NCBI RefSeq assembly: GCF_900406815.1
Contig: NZ_OVCN01000009.1
Span: 1-64,000 of the forward strand
Source of the DNA: Acinetobacter haemolyticus
GTDB taxonomy: Bacteria > Pseudomonadota > Gammaproteobacteria > Pseudomonadales > Moraxellaceae
Direction: 5' to 3'
Length of the DNA: 64,000 nucleotides
In this document: positions 1 to 10,798 of the stretch, piece after piece
Layout: the number at the start of each line of letters is the position of its first letter
Position numbering within the stretch: the first letter of the stretch is position 1
The notes under the pieces: model-generated
Seen by the model: only the letters and a program-made list of their open reading frames with translations
Databases searched by the model: none
What the model was told of the DNA's origin: nothing
Translations under genes and position numbers: made by a program

Positions 1-825
1 GTATAAACTAATAAATTATCTTTATAAAATTTAAAACAGATTTTAAAAAAGAATGATGTTATATCTGATTGTATAAAAATCCATTTTAAAGCTTGTTCAT
101 AATCTTTTTTGATCATAGAGATAGAGAAGAAAGCATTGTAGAACACGATACTACGGATAGCAGGGTGTTCAATGTGATTAAAAACATAAATATTTTCTCT
201 ATTATGTAGTGTGAAATCAATGAAATTTCCAGCTGGAGGGAATCTATTATATTTTTCAAATTCTTTATCTAATATTTTTTTTTATATTTAATGCCAAGTA
301 CATATTGGCATTTATTTTGTTAATGAATTTGTCAAAATTCTTTTGTTTTTTTAGTTCGAAATCATCTTTTAAGAAAAAATATAGAAACTCTGTATATGCC
401 TCTGCACTAATTTTTTCGGAATAGCGTGTTCTTAATACTTTGAAAAAATTATACTTGTCAGGTGAGATATCTTCCCAATACTTTAAATATAGTTCTTCTT
501 GATATTTTAAAAAGACGGTCTCTGTAAAATTATCAGGTATATTGCTTAAAAATTCTAATGTTTTAGTGCTGAAAGCTTTTGAAAAATGTTCATTAACTCC
601 TCTGAGGCTGTAAAAGGATTTAATTAGTTCAAAAAATGACTTAATTCGAAATTCTTCGTTGGTATGTATAAAGTAAACATGGTCTTTATCATATTCACAG
701 AGTGTTGAGGTTTGCATTCTTAAATAGCAATCTTTGGGTAGTGCTGATATTGATAAGAATTTAGTTAGTAACTCATCTGAATTTTTCTGAAATAATTTAT
801 TTAAATCATTTTTAAAATCTAACAT
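1..825 (-). pseudogene. AT-rich gene of unknown function, frameshifted in poly-A, truncated by window edge
   Basis: The intact first part runs from the ATG at 825 down to a stop at 265-267 (186 residues). Just before that stop the coding strand has nine consecutive A (275-283). If one A is removed, the frame continues without a stop from there to base 1, adding about 90 codons rich in F, I, K, N and Y like the upstream part. The true gene is therefore longer than the window. Either a one-base insertion has broken it, or the run allows slippage that restores the frame, or there is an assembly error. No domain was recognised. The protein is lysine- and phenylalanine-rich, lacks a signal peptide, and its very low GC compared with the flanking genes suggests acquisition by transfer. 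Confidence 0.75.
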
Positions 826-857
826 TATTTCTATCCGAAAGATTTATGTATTGCTGA

Positions 858-2873
858 TCATGGCTTATACAAGCCATGGTCAACAAGATGCAGACGAAGA
901 ATACGACGTAATTCAAGTATCGCCTCTGGCGTTTCTTGAATAGAATGCCCGCCATGTAAAACTTTTTCTGAAACCGCGCCATCTAAGTGAGCACTTTTAT
1001 ATGGAACGATTCCGTCTGTGATGATATTTGGATCATTACTTTTGGTAATATTCCCTAAAATGGAGTGGAAGACTAGACCTTTTTCAGGTGGAACATCAGC
1101 CGTTAATTCCATAAATTTTGACTTTTTACTTAAATCACTTGGACCATTTTGGATGACATCATTGGTCAATGTTTTAACAAAATCTTTCAGATCCATATCA
1201 TCACTGGTGAGTGTGTCTGTGAGGGTTGTAAGGAAAGTCGCAGGTAAACGAATAATTTTCCGAGCAGCGAGGGTAAACCAACGGTCTGCATAATCAGTGC
1301 CACGATGAGGTGAAGCCAAGAAAACAGCACGATTAAAATTGGTAATAGGCTTCATTTTTAATCGTTCACTGATTACAGGATGCTTTCTCAGCTGAGTTTG
1401 TTGACGACTGCTCATCATTTCCAATGCTTGTTTGGATAGATCAACATCACTGACCAACAAGCGGCTAATAATGCCCCCCATACTATGTCCAATTAAAACA
1501 GCATCTTTCGCAGCAGCATCTTTAGGATTTATTGAGGAAAAAGCTTGTTTTAATAATGCATAAGTTTGGAAACGGCTTTCTAAAATAGGCATATTAGTTG
1601 AGTAGAAGACTTGCCATACTTGGTAATGTTCACGCAAAACGGGATCACCCATGATATCGTTGGTGACCGCAATCCATGCCTCCGGACTACTTGCCAGTCC
1701 ATGTATCAAAACAATAACTTTTTTATTTGGATTATAAGGTTCTAACATATAGAGATGTGGCATGGTGAGATGCTGATCTCGGTCAATCAATGAAAGATAA
1801 GCTGCTGCGCCTAAATTATTTTCTGCTAGCCATAGACCGTAAGGTGCAGAAAAGTTAGCGGCTAGTGAGTATGCTTTGCCTGCTATATTCACTCTTTCGA
1901 TCTTATAAGGATCATAAACTTTAATTTCAAAATTCGGGTTGTTTAAAACATCTTCGACACTTGCTGTTGTTTGTTTGGGTTGCGCAATAATCGTGGCAGC
2001 CAAATAACGTGCGTTATGGATATTAGGATTGGCACCATTCGGATATTTATAATTAAATGGGTCAAGAATATACTTATTTTCACCGCGATTTGTCTCTGTA
2101 GAAGGGAAGACCGCCACAAAATCAGAGCCGAAACCATCACGACGATTAATGGCTCTCAATCCAGAAAAATTCATATTGTAGCTAGATACAAACTGCTCAA
2201 GCTGTTGAATATTTTGTAGGCGTTGATAAGAGGTGATATCTATCGTATAGATACTTTTCCCAATTTTTATTGTTGGGGCGATGGTTTTAGAGGGATTCCG
2301 AAGATTATGTACATTAACCAATTTGGTTAGCGCTTGATTATAAAAATCTCGGATTTGAACTTGTCGGTTATCAAAAATACGTTCTTGTGGTTGACGGTCT
2401 GTTTTAAATAAATATGCATAACTATATCGAATACTTTTATCTAAGGATTCAAGTTCTTGGTCTAAGCATTGTTCATATTTTTGTTGAATGATTTTTTGTT
2501 CTTCTTCTTTGCGATGTTTGCTTAGTTTGCTAATTTTACATTCTGATGATTCTGATAATGCCAATGCTTTAGCAAGATATAACTCACTGGCAGTTGATAA
2601 GAGTTGTTCATCTAAAATTTGTGGAATCTTATGTAAATCTGCAACACACTCATTAGGTGTTTGTGTGCATAGCTTCGCTTCTTTACCAGACATTGAAAGT
2701 ACATTCAGGCTGGCTTCACTTAGTTTTTTGTGCGTTAAAATGCTATTACGCTCATTGGCGATGGTCACATTTGTGGCTTGTTGCTTTAGACTGACAACTT
2801 GGCAACCACTCACCATGATTGCACTAAGTAGACTTACAGCAAATAAAGATTTATTCGGGTGAAATGCAAACAT
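858..2873 (-). CDS. Alpha/beta-hydrolase lipoprotein (lipase/esterase-like)
   Basis: 671 residues. The N-terminus is a lipoprotein signal with lipobox VSGC (Cys24), so the protein is probably lipid-anchored in the envelope. The C-terminal half is an alpha/beta hydrolase: an oxyanion-type HGLASS motif, the nucleophile elbow GHSMGG (Ser near 464), a likely acidic residue in TDGIVP (Asp near 620) and a likely catalytic His in HGGHS (near 643). The roughly 350-residue N-terminal part was not assigned to a family. The hydrolase part resembles triacylglycerol-lipase or PGAP1-like folds. The substrate is unknown. It ends 32 bp upstream of the frameshifted AT-rich gene on the same strand. Function as an ester hydrolase is inferred from the triad only. 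Confidence 0.85.
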   Translation of the reverse strand: MFAFHPNKSLFAVSLLSAIMVSGCQVVSLKQQATNVTIANERNSILTHKKLSEASLNVLSMSGKEAKLCTQTPNECVADLHKIPQILDEQLLSTASELYLAKALALSESSECKISKLSKHRKEEEQKIIQQKYEQCLDQELESLDKSIRYSYAYLFKTDRQPQERIFDNRQVQIRDFYNQALTKLVNVHNLRNPSKTIAPTIKIGKSIYTIDITSYQRLQNIQQLEQFVSSYNMNFSGLRAINRRDGFGSDFVAVFPSTETNRGENKYILDPFNYKYPNGANPNIHNARYLAATIIAQPKQTTASVEDVLNNPNFEIKVYDPYKIERVNIAGKAYSLAANFSAPYGLWLAENNLGAAAYLSLIDRDQHLTMPHLYMLEPYNPNKKVIVLIHGLASSPEAWIAVTNDIMGDPVLREHYQVWQVFYSTNMPILESRFQTYALLKQAFSSINPKDAAAKDAVLIGHSMGGIISRLLVSDVDLSKQALEMMSSRQQTQLRKHPVISERLKMKPITNFNRAVFLASPHRGTDYADRWFTLAARKIIRLPATFLTTLTDTLTSDDMDLKDFVKTLTNDVIQNGPSDLSKKSKFMELTADVPPEKGLVFHSILGNITKSNDPNIITDGIVPYKSAHLDGAVSEKVLHGGHSIQETPEAILELRRILRLHLVDHGLYKP

Positions 2874-2937
2874 GATCGATGAGCACAGTAGGCTTAGATG
2901 TTATTTATAATACGAAAAATTAATGTTTTTTCAATGT

Positions 2938-2968
2938 AAAAAAAATAGACTGCTCAGGGCAGTCTATT
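2938..2968 (-). terminator. Rho-independent terminator of the 299-residue lipoprotein gene
   Basis: Ten-base-pair stem (2944-2953 with 2959-2968) and a 5-nt loop. On the minus strand the stem is followed by a run of eight T (2938-2945, partly inside the stem). Confidence 0.85.
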
Positions 2969-2986
2969 TGATAGAGAAATAAAAAA

Positions 2987-3886
2987 TTAATTCATCACTT
3001 GCCATACGTTCCAGCGCTTGCCAGATTCAATTTCACGAATTAAACGATCTGCAACTTCAGCTTCATCAGGGAATTTAATTTTATAGTTCTTTAATGTCTG
3101 AACCGCATTTTTCTTTTGCTCTAACCATAAATAGTTATTTACAGCAGAAAGATACGCTTCTTGTACGCCGCCTTTAATCGCTTTATCTAAATAAGGGATC
3201 GCCTCGCGTTGACCGCCACCTTCAGATAAGCCAAATCCGAACCAAAAGTTGGTTTCTGGGTCATTTGGATTCATTGCTAGGATACGTTGTGCATAATTTA
3301 GAGATTTAGAGGTATAAGAAGTTCCTAAATCAAGGTTGCGTGCCATGACACTCGCTTTAAATGCACGAGACAAAACATCAAAAGAAGCATTCGGTTTTTC
3401 TGCTAAAGCATCAAGCTTATGCGTGATTTCTTTAAGCTTAACTTCATAGCCTTTACGTTCTTGACGTTCAGTGAAACGTGGCGGATAGTGACGTGCTTTA
3501 CCCTCTACGAGTTGTAAGAAATCATCAATCTCAGTGACATCCGCTTCATTTTCACCCGCAAGTACCGCATATTTGACATTACGTTGCTTGCTATCGATCG
3601 TTGGGATAATGATTTTGTTAACATCTAAGGTCATTGATTTAGATGGATCGCTTTGTAGAGAAACGACCATTTTTGTAACGGGTTGTGCAGCAGCTTCTTT
3701 GATTGCAAGCTCAAAGCTAGGCGGTGCATCGTATTGAATCGGATTTAAAGCATAGAATGCTGGAGTAGGATCAGGTTCTTTAAATACAAATGGCTCAGCA
3801 ACATTTTCTTTTTTAGTTGGCGCTACGCCACAAGCCGTTAAAAAAGAAGTTGAAAGTACAAGTAATGCCAAGGGCTTAAAATTCAT
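2987..3886 (-). CDS. Putative lipoprotein with TPR-like C-terminal region
   Basis: 299 residues with a lipoprotein signal ending in the lipobox LTAC (Cys19). The mature N-terminus is proline-rich. The C-terminal third (about 175-285) has the alternating small/aromatic pattern of tetratricopeptide-like helices, including a stretch with MNPNDPETNFWFGFGLSEGG, which usually signals protein-protein contact. No catalytic motif is visible. It is followed by its own terminator and is not clearly in an operon. Envelope location follows from the lipobox. The function is unknown. Confidence 0.8.
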   Translation of the reverse strand: MNFKPLALLVLSTSFLTACGVAPTKKENVAEPFVFKEPDPTPAFYALNPIQYDAPPSFELAIKEAAAQPVTKMVVSLQSDPSKSMTLDVNKIIIPTIDSKQRNVKYAVLAGENEADVTEIDDFLQLVEGKARHYPPRFTERQERKGYEVKLKEITHKLDALAEKPNASFDVLSRAFKASVMARNLDLGTSYTSKSLNYAQRILAMNPNDPETNFWFGFGLSEGGGQREAIPYLDKAIKGGVQEAYLSAVNNYLWLEQKKNAVQTLKNYKIKFPDEAEVADRLIREIESGKRWNVWQVMN

Positions 3887-3921
3887 GATCTACATCCATT
3901 AATTTTAGTAAGAGGATAAAA

Positions 3922-3958
3922 ATGATTGGTTCCGCTAGTCTAGGAAAAGCGGAACCAA
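3922..3958 (-). terminator. Terminator of the dnaE-trmJ-cysE operon
   Basis: Eleven-base-pair stem (3926-3936 with 3948-3958) and an 11-nt loop. On the minus strand it is followed, after a few bases, by a short T run. It lies about 34 bp beyond the cysE stop. Confidence 0.7.
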
Positions 3959-3991
3959 CTTGCAATGTACGAGATGTTATATTTTTTTAAC

Positions 3992-4813
3992 TCAATCGGT
4001 TTTGAAGGTTGTACTCTGTGCTTCACATTCACGACGTACTTCTTCAATGATTTTTAACTCTTCTTTGCTATAGGGTTGAGTTTTAGAGTTTTGACCGTTA
4101 AAAGTTGGGTCAAGTAATGATAATCTTTGGCACAGTGTATTCATACGCTTTTCATTCTTTTGCATACGATCCAGTAATACACGAATACCTTCTAAAATAG
4201 GATCAGATTGATCTTCGGTAGTAGCATAGGGTTCAAAACCGATACTTTTTGCATAATCGCGTCGTAAAGCTTCTTGTTCTGTCTGCTCTTTGGTGTCTTG
4301 TTGTTTAAAGATGTAGCGGGCAGGGCTACCCACCGCAGTAACGCCTGCAGGAACTTCTTTCGTTACAACGGCATTTGAGCCAACCTTTGCACCTTTGTGA
4401 ACTGTAAATGGTCCTAAGATCTTCGCACCTGCACCCACCACCACGCCATCTTCCAAGGTTGGATGACGTTTACCTTTATTCCATGTGGTACCACCCAGAG
4501 TAACGCCATGATACAGCGTGACATCGTTACCAATTTCAGCTGTTTCACCAATCACAACCCCCATGCCATGATCAATGAAAAAACGTTTGCCAATTTTTGC
4601 GCCTGGATGGATTTCGATCCCTGTGGCAAAACGACTGAAAGATGACAGTAAGCGAGCAGTCCCTTTAAATTCTTTTTTCCAAAGTTCATGTGCCATTCGA
4701 TGCATGATTAATGCATGAATCCCTGGATAAGTGGTTAAAACTTCAAGCGTATTGCGTGCCGCAGGATCACGTGCAAATACAGCCTCTATATCTTCTTTAA
4801 GCTGTTTAATCAT
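3992..4813 (-). CDS. cysE: Serine O-acetyltransferase
   Basis: 273 residues. It transfers acetyl from acetyl-CoA to L-serine to give O-acetylserine, the carbon acceptor for cysteine synthesis in the cytoplasm. An N-terminal helical part is followed by the left-handed beta-helix of hexapeptide repeats (about 68-165). The expected histidines are present in [11 protein letters not shown] (near 82) and LYHGVTLGG (near 102). The C-terminal extension after about residue 175 is longer than in enteric CysE. Its ATG overlaps the trmJ stop by four bases, so the two are translationally coupled. It is the last gene of the dnaE-trmJ-cysE run. Confidence 0.93.
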   Translation of the reverse strand: MIKQLKEDIEAVFARDPAARNTLEVLTTYPGIHALIMHRMAHELWKKEFKGTARLLSSFSRFATGIEIHPGAKIGKRFFIDHGMGVVIGETAEIGNDVTLYHGVTLGGTTWNKGKRHPTLEDGVVVGAGAKILGPFTVHKGAKVGSNAVVTKEVPAGVTAVGSPARYIFKQQDTKEQTEQEALRRDYAKSIGFEPYATTEDQSDPILEGIRVLLDRMQKNEKRMNTLCQRLSLLDPTFNGQNSKTQPYSKEELKIIEEVRRECEAQSTTFKTD

Positions 4814-5646
4814 TTGTTATGATCCTCCGATTGAGATTTTTTCCATGAACCATTCGCTAGAGACTGTACACGACTGAAAACACCGCGTAATAAATGATAT
4901 TCCATACGATCTAATTGTATCCTTCCGAATAAACGACGCAAGCGTAAAGGCAGTAAACGAGGATTATCAGGGTCTAAAAATTCAATTTCAGTCAACATTT
5001 TCTCAAAATGAGGATAAAACTCTTCCATTTGCTGTTGGGTTACAAGCGGTTCGTCCCATTGCATGGTTTGCTGTTGTTTAAGTTGCATTTGCTCATTTGA
5101 TGTGTCAACCACTGGACTGACTTGCTCTAGTGCCGCCATTCTTAACTCGTAGCATACGACTTGAATGGCTTGAGCCACATTTAACACGCCATATTCAGGA
5201 TTTACAGGAATTGTTAAATGATAATTGGCGAGAGCAAGCTCTTCATTAGTCAAACCTCGATCTTCACGACCAAAAACAATGGCAATATTTTGTTGTTGTG
5301 TAGCCGCTTGAAGTGCTTCTTTTGCTGCTGGACGTACGTCTAATAATGGCCATGGAATAGTACGACTACGCGCGCTGGTTCCAAAAACAAGATGACAGTC
5401 TTGAATCGCTTGTTCGAGCGTTTCTACAATTTCAATATGTTCGATTAAATCTTGTGCACCTGCTGCTAAGGCATCAATATCTGGATGAGGATATGTTTTA
5501 GGTGCAACTAATACTAATTTGGATAATCCCATGGTTTTCATGGCACGTAAAGCACTACCAATATTTGCTGGGAGAGTTGTATTGACCATAACAATACGGA
5601 CATGATCCAATGGTTTGGTCACATTATTTTGCTCAAACTGATTCAT
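4810..5646 (-). CDS. trmJ: tRNA (cytidine/uridine-32 2'-O)-methyltransferase TrmJ
   Basis: 278 residues, a SPOUT-class RNA methyltransferase that uses S-adenosylmethionine to 2'-O-methylate position 32 of tRNA anticodon loops. The N-terminal [14 protein letters not shown] segment and the knot motifs [13 protein letters not shown] and [10 protein letters not shown] are typical of TrmH/TrmJ-like proteins. The C-terminal basic part (about 215-278) matches the TrmJ extension. It starts 13 bp after the dnaE stop and overlaps cysE. Position 32 specificity is family knowledge. It could also be annotated simply as a TrmH-family methyltransferase. Confidence 0.88.
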   Translation of the reverse strand: MNQFEQNNVTKPLDHVRIVMVNTTLPANIGSALRAMKTMGLSKLVLVAPKTYPHPDIDALAAGAQDLIEHIEIVETLEQAIQDCHLVFGTSARSRTIPWPLLDVRPAAKEALQAATQQQNIAIVFGREDRGLTNEELALANYHLTIPVNPEYGVLNVAQAIQVVCYELRMAALEQVSPVVDTSNEQMQLKQQQTMQWDEPLVTQQQMEEFYPHFEKMLTEIEFLDPDNPRLLPLRLRRLFGRIQLDRMEYHLLRGVFSRVQSLANGSWKKSQSEDHNK

Positions 5647-5659
5647 ATATCATCCAAAT

Positions 5660-8600
5660 TTAAGAATATTGAGAAACTTCGGCTTGATAAAGGTCCAAAG
5701 CTTCATCCATAGACATATTTTCAGGTGGTGTTGCGACAGTGCTAACTTTAGGTTTTTCGATTGCTTTGGCAGCTTTTGATTTCACTTGATATTCGATGAA
5801 AATAGCATCTTTTCCAAAATAATCACGTAATTTAGCGAGTAGTTCATCTTGAGGGGCAACTTTCCATTGCGGTCCTAGATGTACTTCAGCATATGCAAAG
5901 CTTTGCTCAATTTGTAACTGTAAGCCAATATGTTGACTCATATAGACATTACAATACGGAAGGAGAATGGTTTGTAGATCTTTGGCTAAAGATTTGGTCA
6001 TTAAATCAGGGCTTAGCTGTATTTGAATGCTTTGAGCGCGTTTTTGGCGGATTTCATTCAAGCTAAATGCTTTGCTCAAACGCGCCATTGGGCGGTCAAA
6101 ACCTTCACGTTCATAAATTTCACCTTCAATGACAACCACTTGTTCAAGTCGAACAATTTCTTTGTAACGTTGGAAACGTTCATGATTGCAACTGATTTCT
6201 ACACGTGAAGTACCATCATCTAAGGTGATCATAATCCGATTTGGGAAGTTGGCGATATCCACGACCAAGCCAGCAAAGACAGTTGTAACTCCGCGACGAG
6301 TCGGTGTCAGTTCATTCAGTTTTGCTGGAATAAAGGCTTTTAATTCTGGACGATAAACATCAATTGGATGACCGGTTAAATACAGGCCAAGCGTATCTTT
6401 TTCACCTTTTAATCGAACTTCATCCGACCAAGGTTTGACAGGTTTGGCTGGTTTGCGTTGAACCTCTTCAACTTCACCAAACAAATCCATAATGCCTGTT
6501 TCACGATTACTACGTGCCTGTTCAGCTGCTTGCACGGCTTCAGGCAGTTGAGCCATTAAGCTTGAACGCTCAATGCCGAGACAATCTAATGCACCAGCGC
6601 GGATGAGTGCTTCAAGTGTACGTTTATTGATTTTCTTTAAGTCAATACGATGACAAAAATCGAACAAGTCTTTATATGGACCTTCTTTAATGCGTGAGTC
6701 GATCACAGACTGCATTGCCTGTTCGCCAACACCTTTAATCGCACCTAAACCGTAGACAATAGTACGTTCGTCACTGGCATGGAAATGATATAAAGACATA
6801 TTTACAGAAGGAGGAAGTACTTCGAGCTTATTGTTACGGCAGTCATCAATTAAGAACACGATACTGTCAGTGTTCTGCATTTCCGATGATAAAACAGCTG
6901 CCATAAACTCAGCAGGGTAATGAGCTTTTAACCAAGCGGTATGATAGGCAACAAGGGCATAGGCAGCAGCATGTGATTTGTTAAAACCATAGCCTGCGAA
7001 TTTTTCCATATAATCAAAGATATGGTTGGCTGTTGCTTCATCAATATCCTTTTCTGCGGCACCTTTAATAAAGATTTGGCGTTGTTTTACCATTTCTTCA
7101 GGTTTCTTTTTACCCATGGCTCGACGAAGTAAATCTGCACCACCCAAGGTGTAACCCGCACAGAATTGTGCTGCTTGCATTACCTGTTCTTGGTAAACCA
7201 TGATGCCATAAGTCGGTTCTAAAACGCTTTCGAGTAATGGATGTAAATATTCAAACTCGCCACCGTGCATACGATGAATAAAGTCAGGAATCAGATCCAT
7301 TGGGCCAGGACGATATAAAGAAACGAAGGCAATAATTTCTTCGAATTTACTTGGCCTTGCTTCTTTAAGCATTTTTTTCATGCCGACGGATTCAAACTGG
7401 AATACCGCGGTCGTATTCGCTTCCGCAAAAACTAAATATGCATCTTTGTCGTCCAACGGGACATTTGCGATTTCGAGTGGAGTTTCAGATTTGATTCTTT
7501 TATTAATATTCTGAACGGCATCCTCAATTACAGTAAGGTTTCGTAAACCCAAGAAGTCAAATTTGACTAATCCCGCTGCTTCGACATCATCTTTATCATA
7601 TTGTGCGACGCGGTTGGTACCATCTGGATCACATAATACTGCAGAGTAATCGGTAATTTTCCCCGGAGCGATAACCACACCACCAGCGTGTTTACCCGTA
7701 TTTCGTGTGATACCTTCAAGTTTAAGTGCCATTTCCCAAATTTCAGCCGCATCATCATTGTCTGGGTTGGATGGATTGGTGACGATATCTTTAAGTTGCG
7801 GTTCCATATCAATCGCAGTCGCCAGATCAACACCAAGCGGTTTGGTTGGCACCATTTTTGAGATACGGTCTGCAAGCCCATATGATTTACCCAAGACACG
7901 TGCAACATCTCGAATGGCACCTTTTGCCGCCATGGTACCAAAGGTCGCAATCTGGGAAACAGCTTGGCGACCATAGTTTTGAGCTACATATTCGATAACG
8001 CGATCACGTCCTGCAATACAGAAATCCACATCAAAATCGGGCATTGAAACACGTTCTGGGTTCAAGAAGCGTTCAAAGAGTAGATCATATCGAAGTGGAT
8101 CGAGATCGGTAATTTTTAAACTATACGCGACCAAGGAACCTGCACCCGAACCTCGTCCTGGTCCGACGGGTACCCCATTATTTTTTGCCCATTGGATAAA
8201 GTCCATGACGATGAGGAAGTAGCCGGGGAAACCCATTTTTAAGATGATATCAACTTCATATTTGATTCGTTCATCATAGGGTTTACGGATATCATCCCAA
8301 TCTTCATCTCGCTCTGATATTGGATAAAGATGATTTAAGCGTTCTTCTAAGCCTTGACGAGATAGATGCTCAAAATAGGTATCGATGGTATAGCCATCAG
8401 GGATAGGGAAGTCAGGTAAGAAATAGGTCCCGAGTTGTAGTGCTACATTGCAGCGCTGTGCGACATAATATGTATTTTCAATCGCGCTTGGAATATCTGA
8501 GAATAGCTCAGACATTTGCTGTCCAGTTTTGAAATATTGTTCGGGGCTATAATTTTTTGGACGTTTATCATCACCCAATACATAACCATCAGCAATACAA

Positions 8601-9223
8601 ACGCGAGCTTCATGTGCGTAAAAGTCATCTTTGTCAATAAAATGGATATCATTGTGTGCGATGACACCAATTTGGTATTTTGCAGCGAGTTTGACTGCCT
8701 CTTGAATAAAGTCTTCTTCACCCGCGCGTTCGGTACGTGTTAAGGCCAAATAGACACGGTTACCAAATTTTTCAACCCATGCTTCTAACAAAGGTTCTGC
8801 TTTTTGTGGATTTGACGAGCAGAGCATCTTACCCACATCACTGTGTTGCCCCAACAGGATAATCAAATCCTCAGATTGTTCGAGCACCCATTCTTTTTGG
8901 ACGCAGGGGATACTGAGTTGTTGTCCTTCGATAAAACCACGAGATACAATTTCTGTCAGGTTCCGCCAACCTGTATTGCTCATCGCCAAGAGTGTCGCGC
9001 GATGTTCAGCATCATTGAGTCGAATGACGCTGCCTAAAATCGGTTTAATTCCTTTCTTAAGGCATGCTTCATAGAACTTCACTGCAGCATGTAGGTTTGA
9101 CAGGTCAGTTAATGCCAGAGCAGGCATTTCATCGTTTATAGCAGCTTTGACCAAATCGGGTATGCGAACAATCGACTCTGTAATCGAAAACTCTGTATGA
9201 ATACCAAGATGAACAAACTGCAT
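5660..9223 (-). CDS. dnaE: DNA polymerase III alpha subunit
   Basis: 1187 residues, the replicative polymerase catalytic subunit. An N-terminal PHP domain starts with HLGIHTEFSITES. Then come the palm motifs GPGRGSGAGSLVAY and PDFDVDFC, holding two of the catalytic aspartates, and the QFESVG motif near the third. The finger region has the GYGFNKSHAAAYALVAYHTAWL block, followed by helix-hairpin-helix and OB-fold segments (about 880-1060). The length is normal for DnaE1. No intein or frameshift is seen. It heads an operon with trmJ and cysE. The ATG at 9223 matches the usual MQFVHLGIHTEFS start. Confidence 0.97.
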   Translation of the reverse strand: MQFVHLGIHTEFSITESIVRIPDLVKAAINDEMPALALTDLSNLHAAVKFYEACLKKGIKPILGSVIRLNDAEHRATLLAMSNTGWRNLTEIVSRGFIEGQQLSIPCVQKEWVLEQSEDLIILLGQHSDVGKMLCSSNPQKAEPLLEAWVEKFGNRVYLALTRTERAGEEDFIQEAVKLAAKYQIGVIAHNDIHFIDKDDFYAHEARVCIADGYVLGDDKRPKNYSPEQYFKTGQQMSELFSDIPSAIENTYYVAQRCNVALQLGTYFLPDFPIPDGYTIDTYFEHLSRQGLEERLNHLYPISERDEDWDDIRKPYDERIKYEVDIILKMGFPGYFLIVMDFIQWAKNNGVPVGPGRGSGAGSLVAYSLKITDLDPLRYDLLFERFLNPERVSMPDFDVDFCIAGRDRVIEYVAQNYGRQAVSQIATFGTMAAKGAIRDVARVLGKSYGLADRISKMVPTKPLGVDLATAIDMEPQLKDIVTNPSNPDNDDAAEIWEMALKLEGITRNTGKHAGGVVIAPGKITDYSAVLCDPDGTNRVAQYDKDDVEAAGLVKFDFLGLRNLTVIEDAVQNINKRIKSETPLEIANVPLDDKDAYLVFAEANTTAVFQFESVGMKKMLKEARPSKFEEIIAFVSLYRPGPMDLIPDFIHRMHGGEFEYLHPLLESVLEPTYGIMVYQEQVMQAAQFCAGYTLGGADLLRRAMGKKKPEEMVKQRQIFIKGAAEKDIDEATANHIFDYMEKFAGYGFNKSHAAAYALVAYHTAWLKAHYPAEFMAAVLSSEMQNTDSIVFLIDDCRNNKLEVLPPSVNMSLYHFHASDERTIVYGLGAIKGVGEQAMQSVIDSRIKEGPYKDLFDFCHRIDLKKINKRTLEALIRAGALDCLGIERSSLMAQLPEAVQAAEQARSNRETGIMDLFGEVEEVQRKPAKPVKPWSDEVRLKGEKDTLGLYLTGHPIDVYRPELKAFIPAKLNELTPTRRGVTTVFAGLVVDIANFPNRIMITLDDGTSRVEISCNHERFQRYKEIVRLEQVVVIEGEIYEREGFDRPMARLSKAFSLNEIRQKRAQSIQIQLSPDLMTKSLAKDLQTILLPYCNVYMSQHIGLQLQIEQSFAYAEVHLGPQWKVAPQDELLAKLRDYFGKDAIFIEYQVKSKAAKAIEKPKVSTVATPPENMSMDEALDLYQAEVSQYS

Positions 9224-9332
9224 AGATCTATCCTTAACGCGACCGCCGATTATTCTAACACGCTCTGTCTATGGCTGTTGTCTAATATTTTTGCAATAAG
9301 ATCATATCTGCTTTGTATTCGGCTCAGAAACT

Positions 9333-9374
9333 AAAAAACCGATGTATATGCGATTTGATCATATACATCGGTTT
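9333..9374 (-). terminator. Terminator of the asparaginase gene
   Basis: Fifteen-base-pair perfect stem (9336-9350 with 9360-9374) around a 9-nt loop. On the minus strand it continues into a T-rich tract. It starts about 18 bp after the gene's stop. Confidence 0.8.
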
Positions 9375-9392
9375 AGTCGTTATGGACGTAAA

Positions 9393-10798
<1,406 letters not shown>

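Noticed and set aside
1943..2219. Overlapping ORFs inside the lipoprotein hydrolase gene on both strands
   Set aside because: They are frame shadows of the hydrolase gene, with unlikely composition and no start signals.
858..2873. Secreted type VI lipase effector
   Set aside because: It has a lipobox, no VgrG or PAAR neighbour and no intact immunity gene next to it.
7567..7976. 135- and 89-residue ORFs within dnaE
   Set aside because: Both lie wholly inside the strongly conserved dnaE frame.
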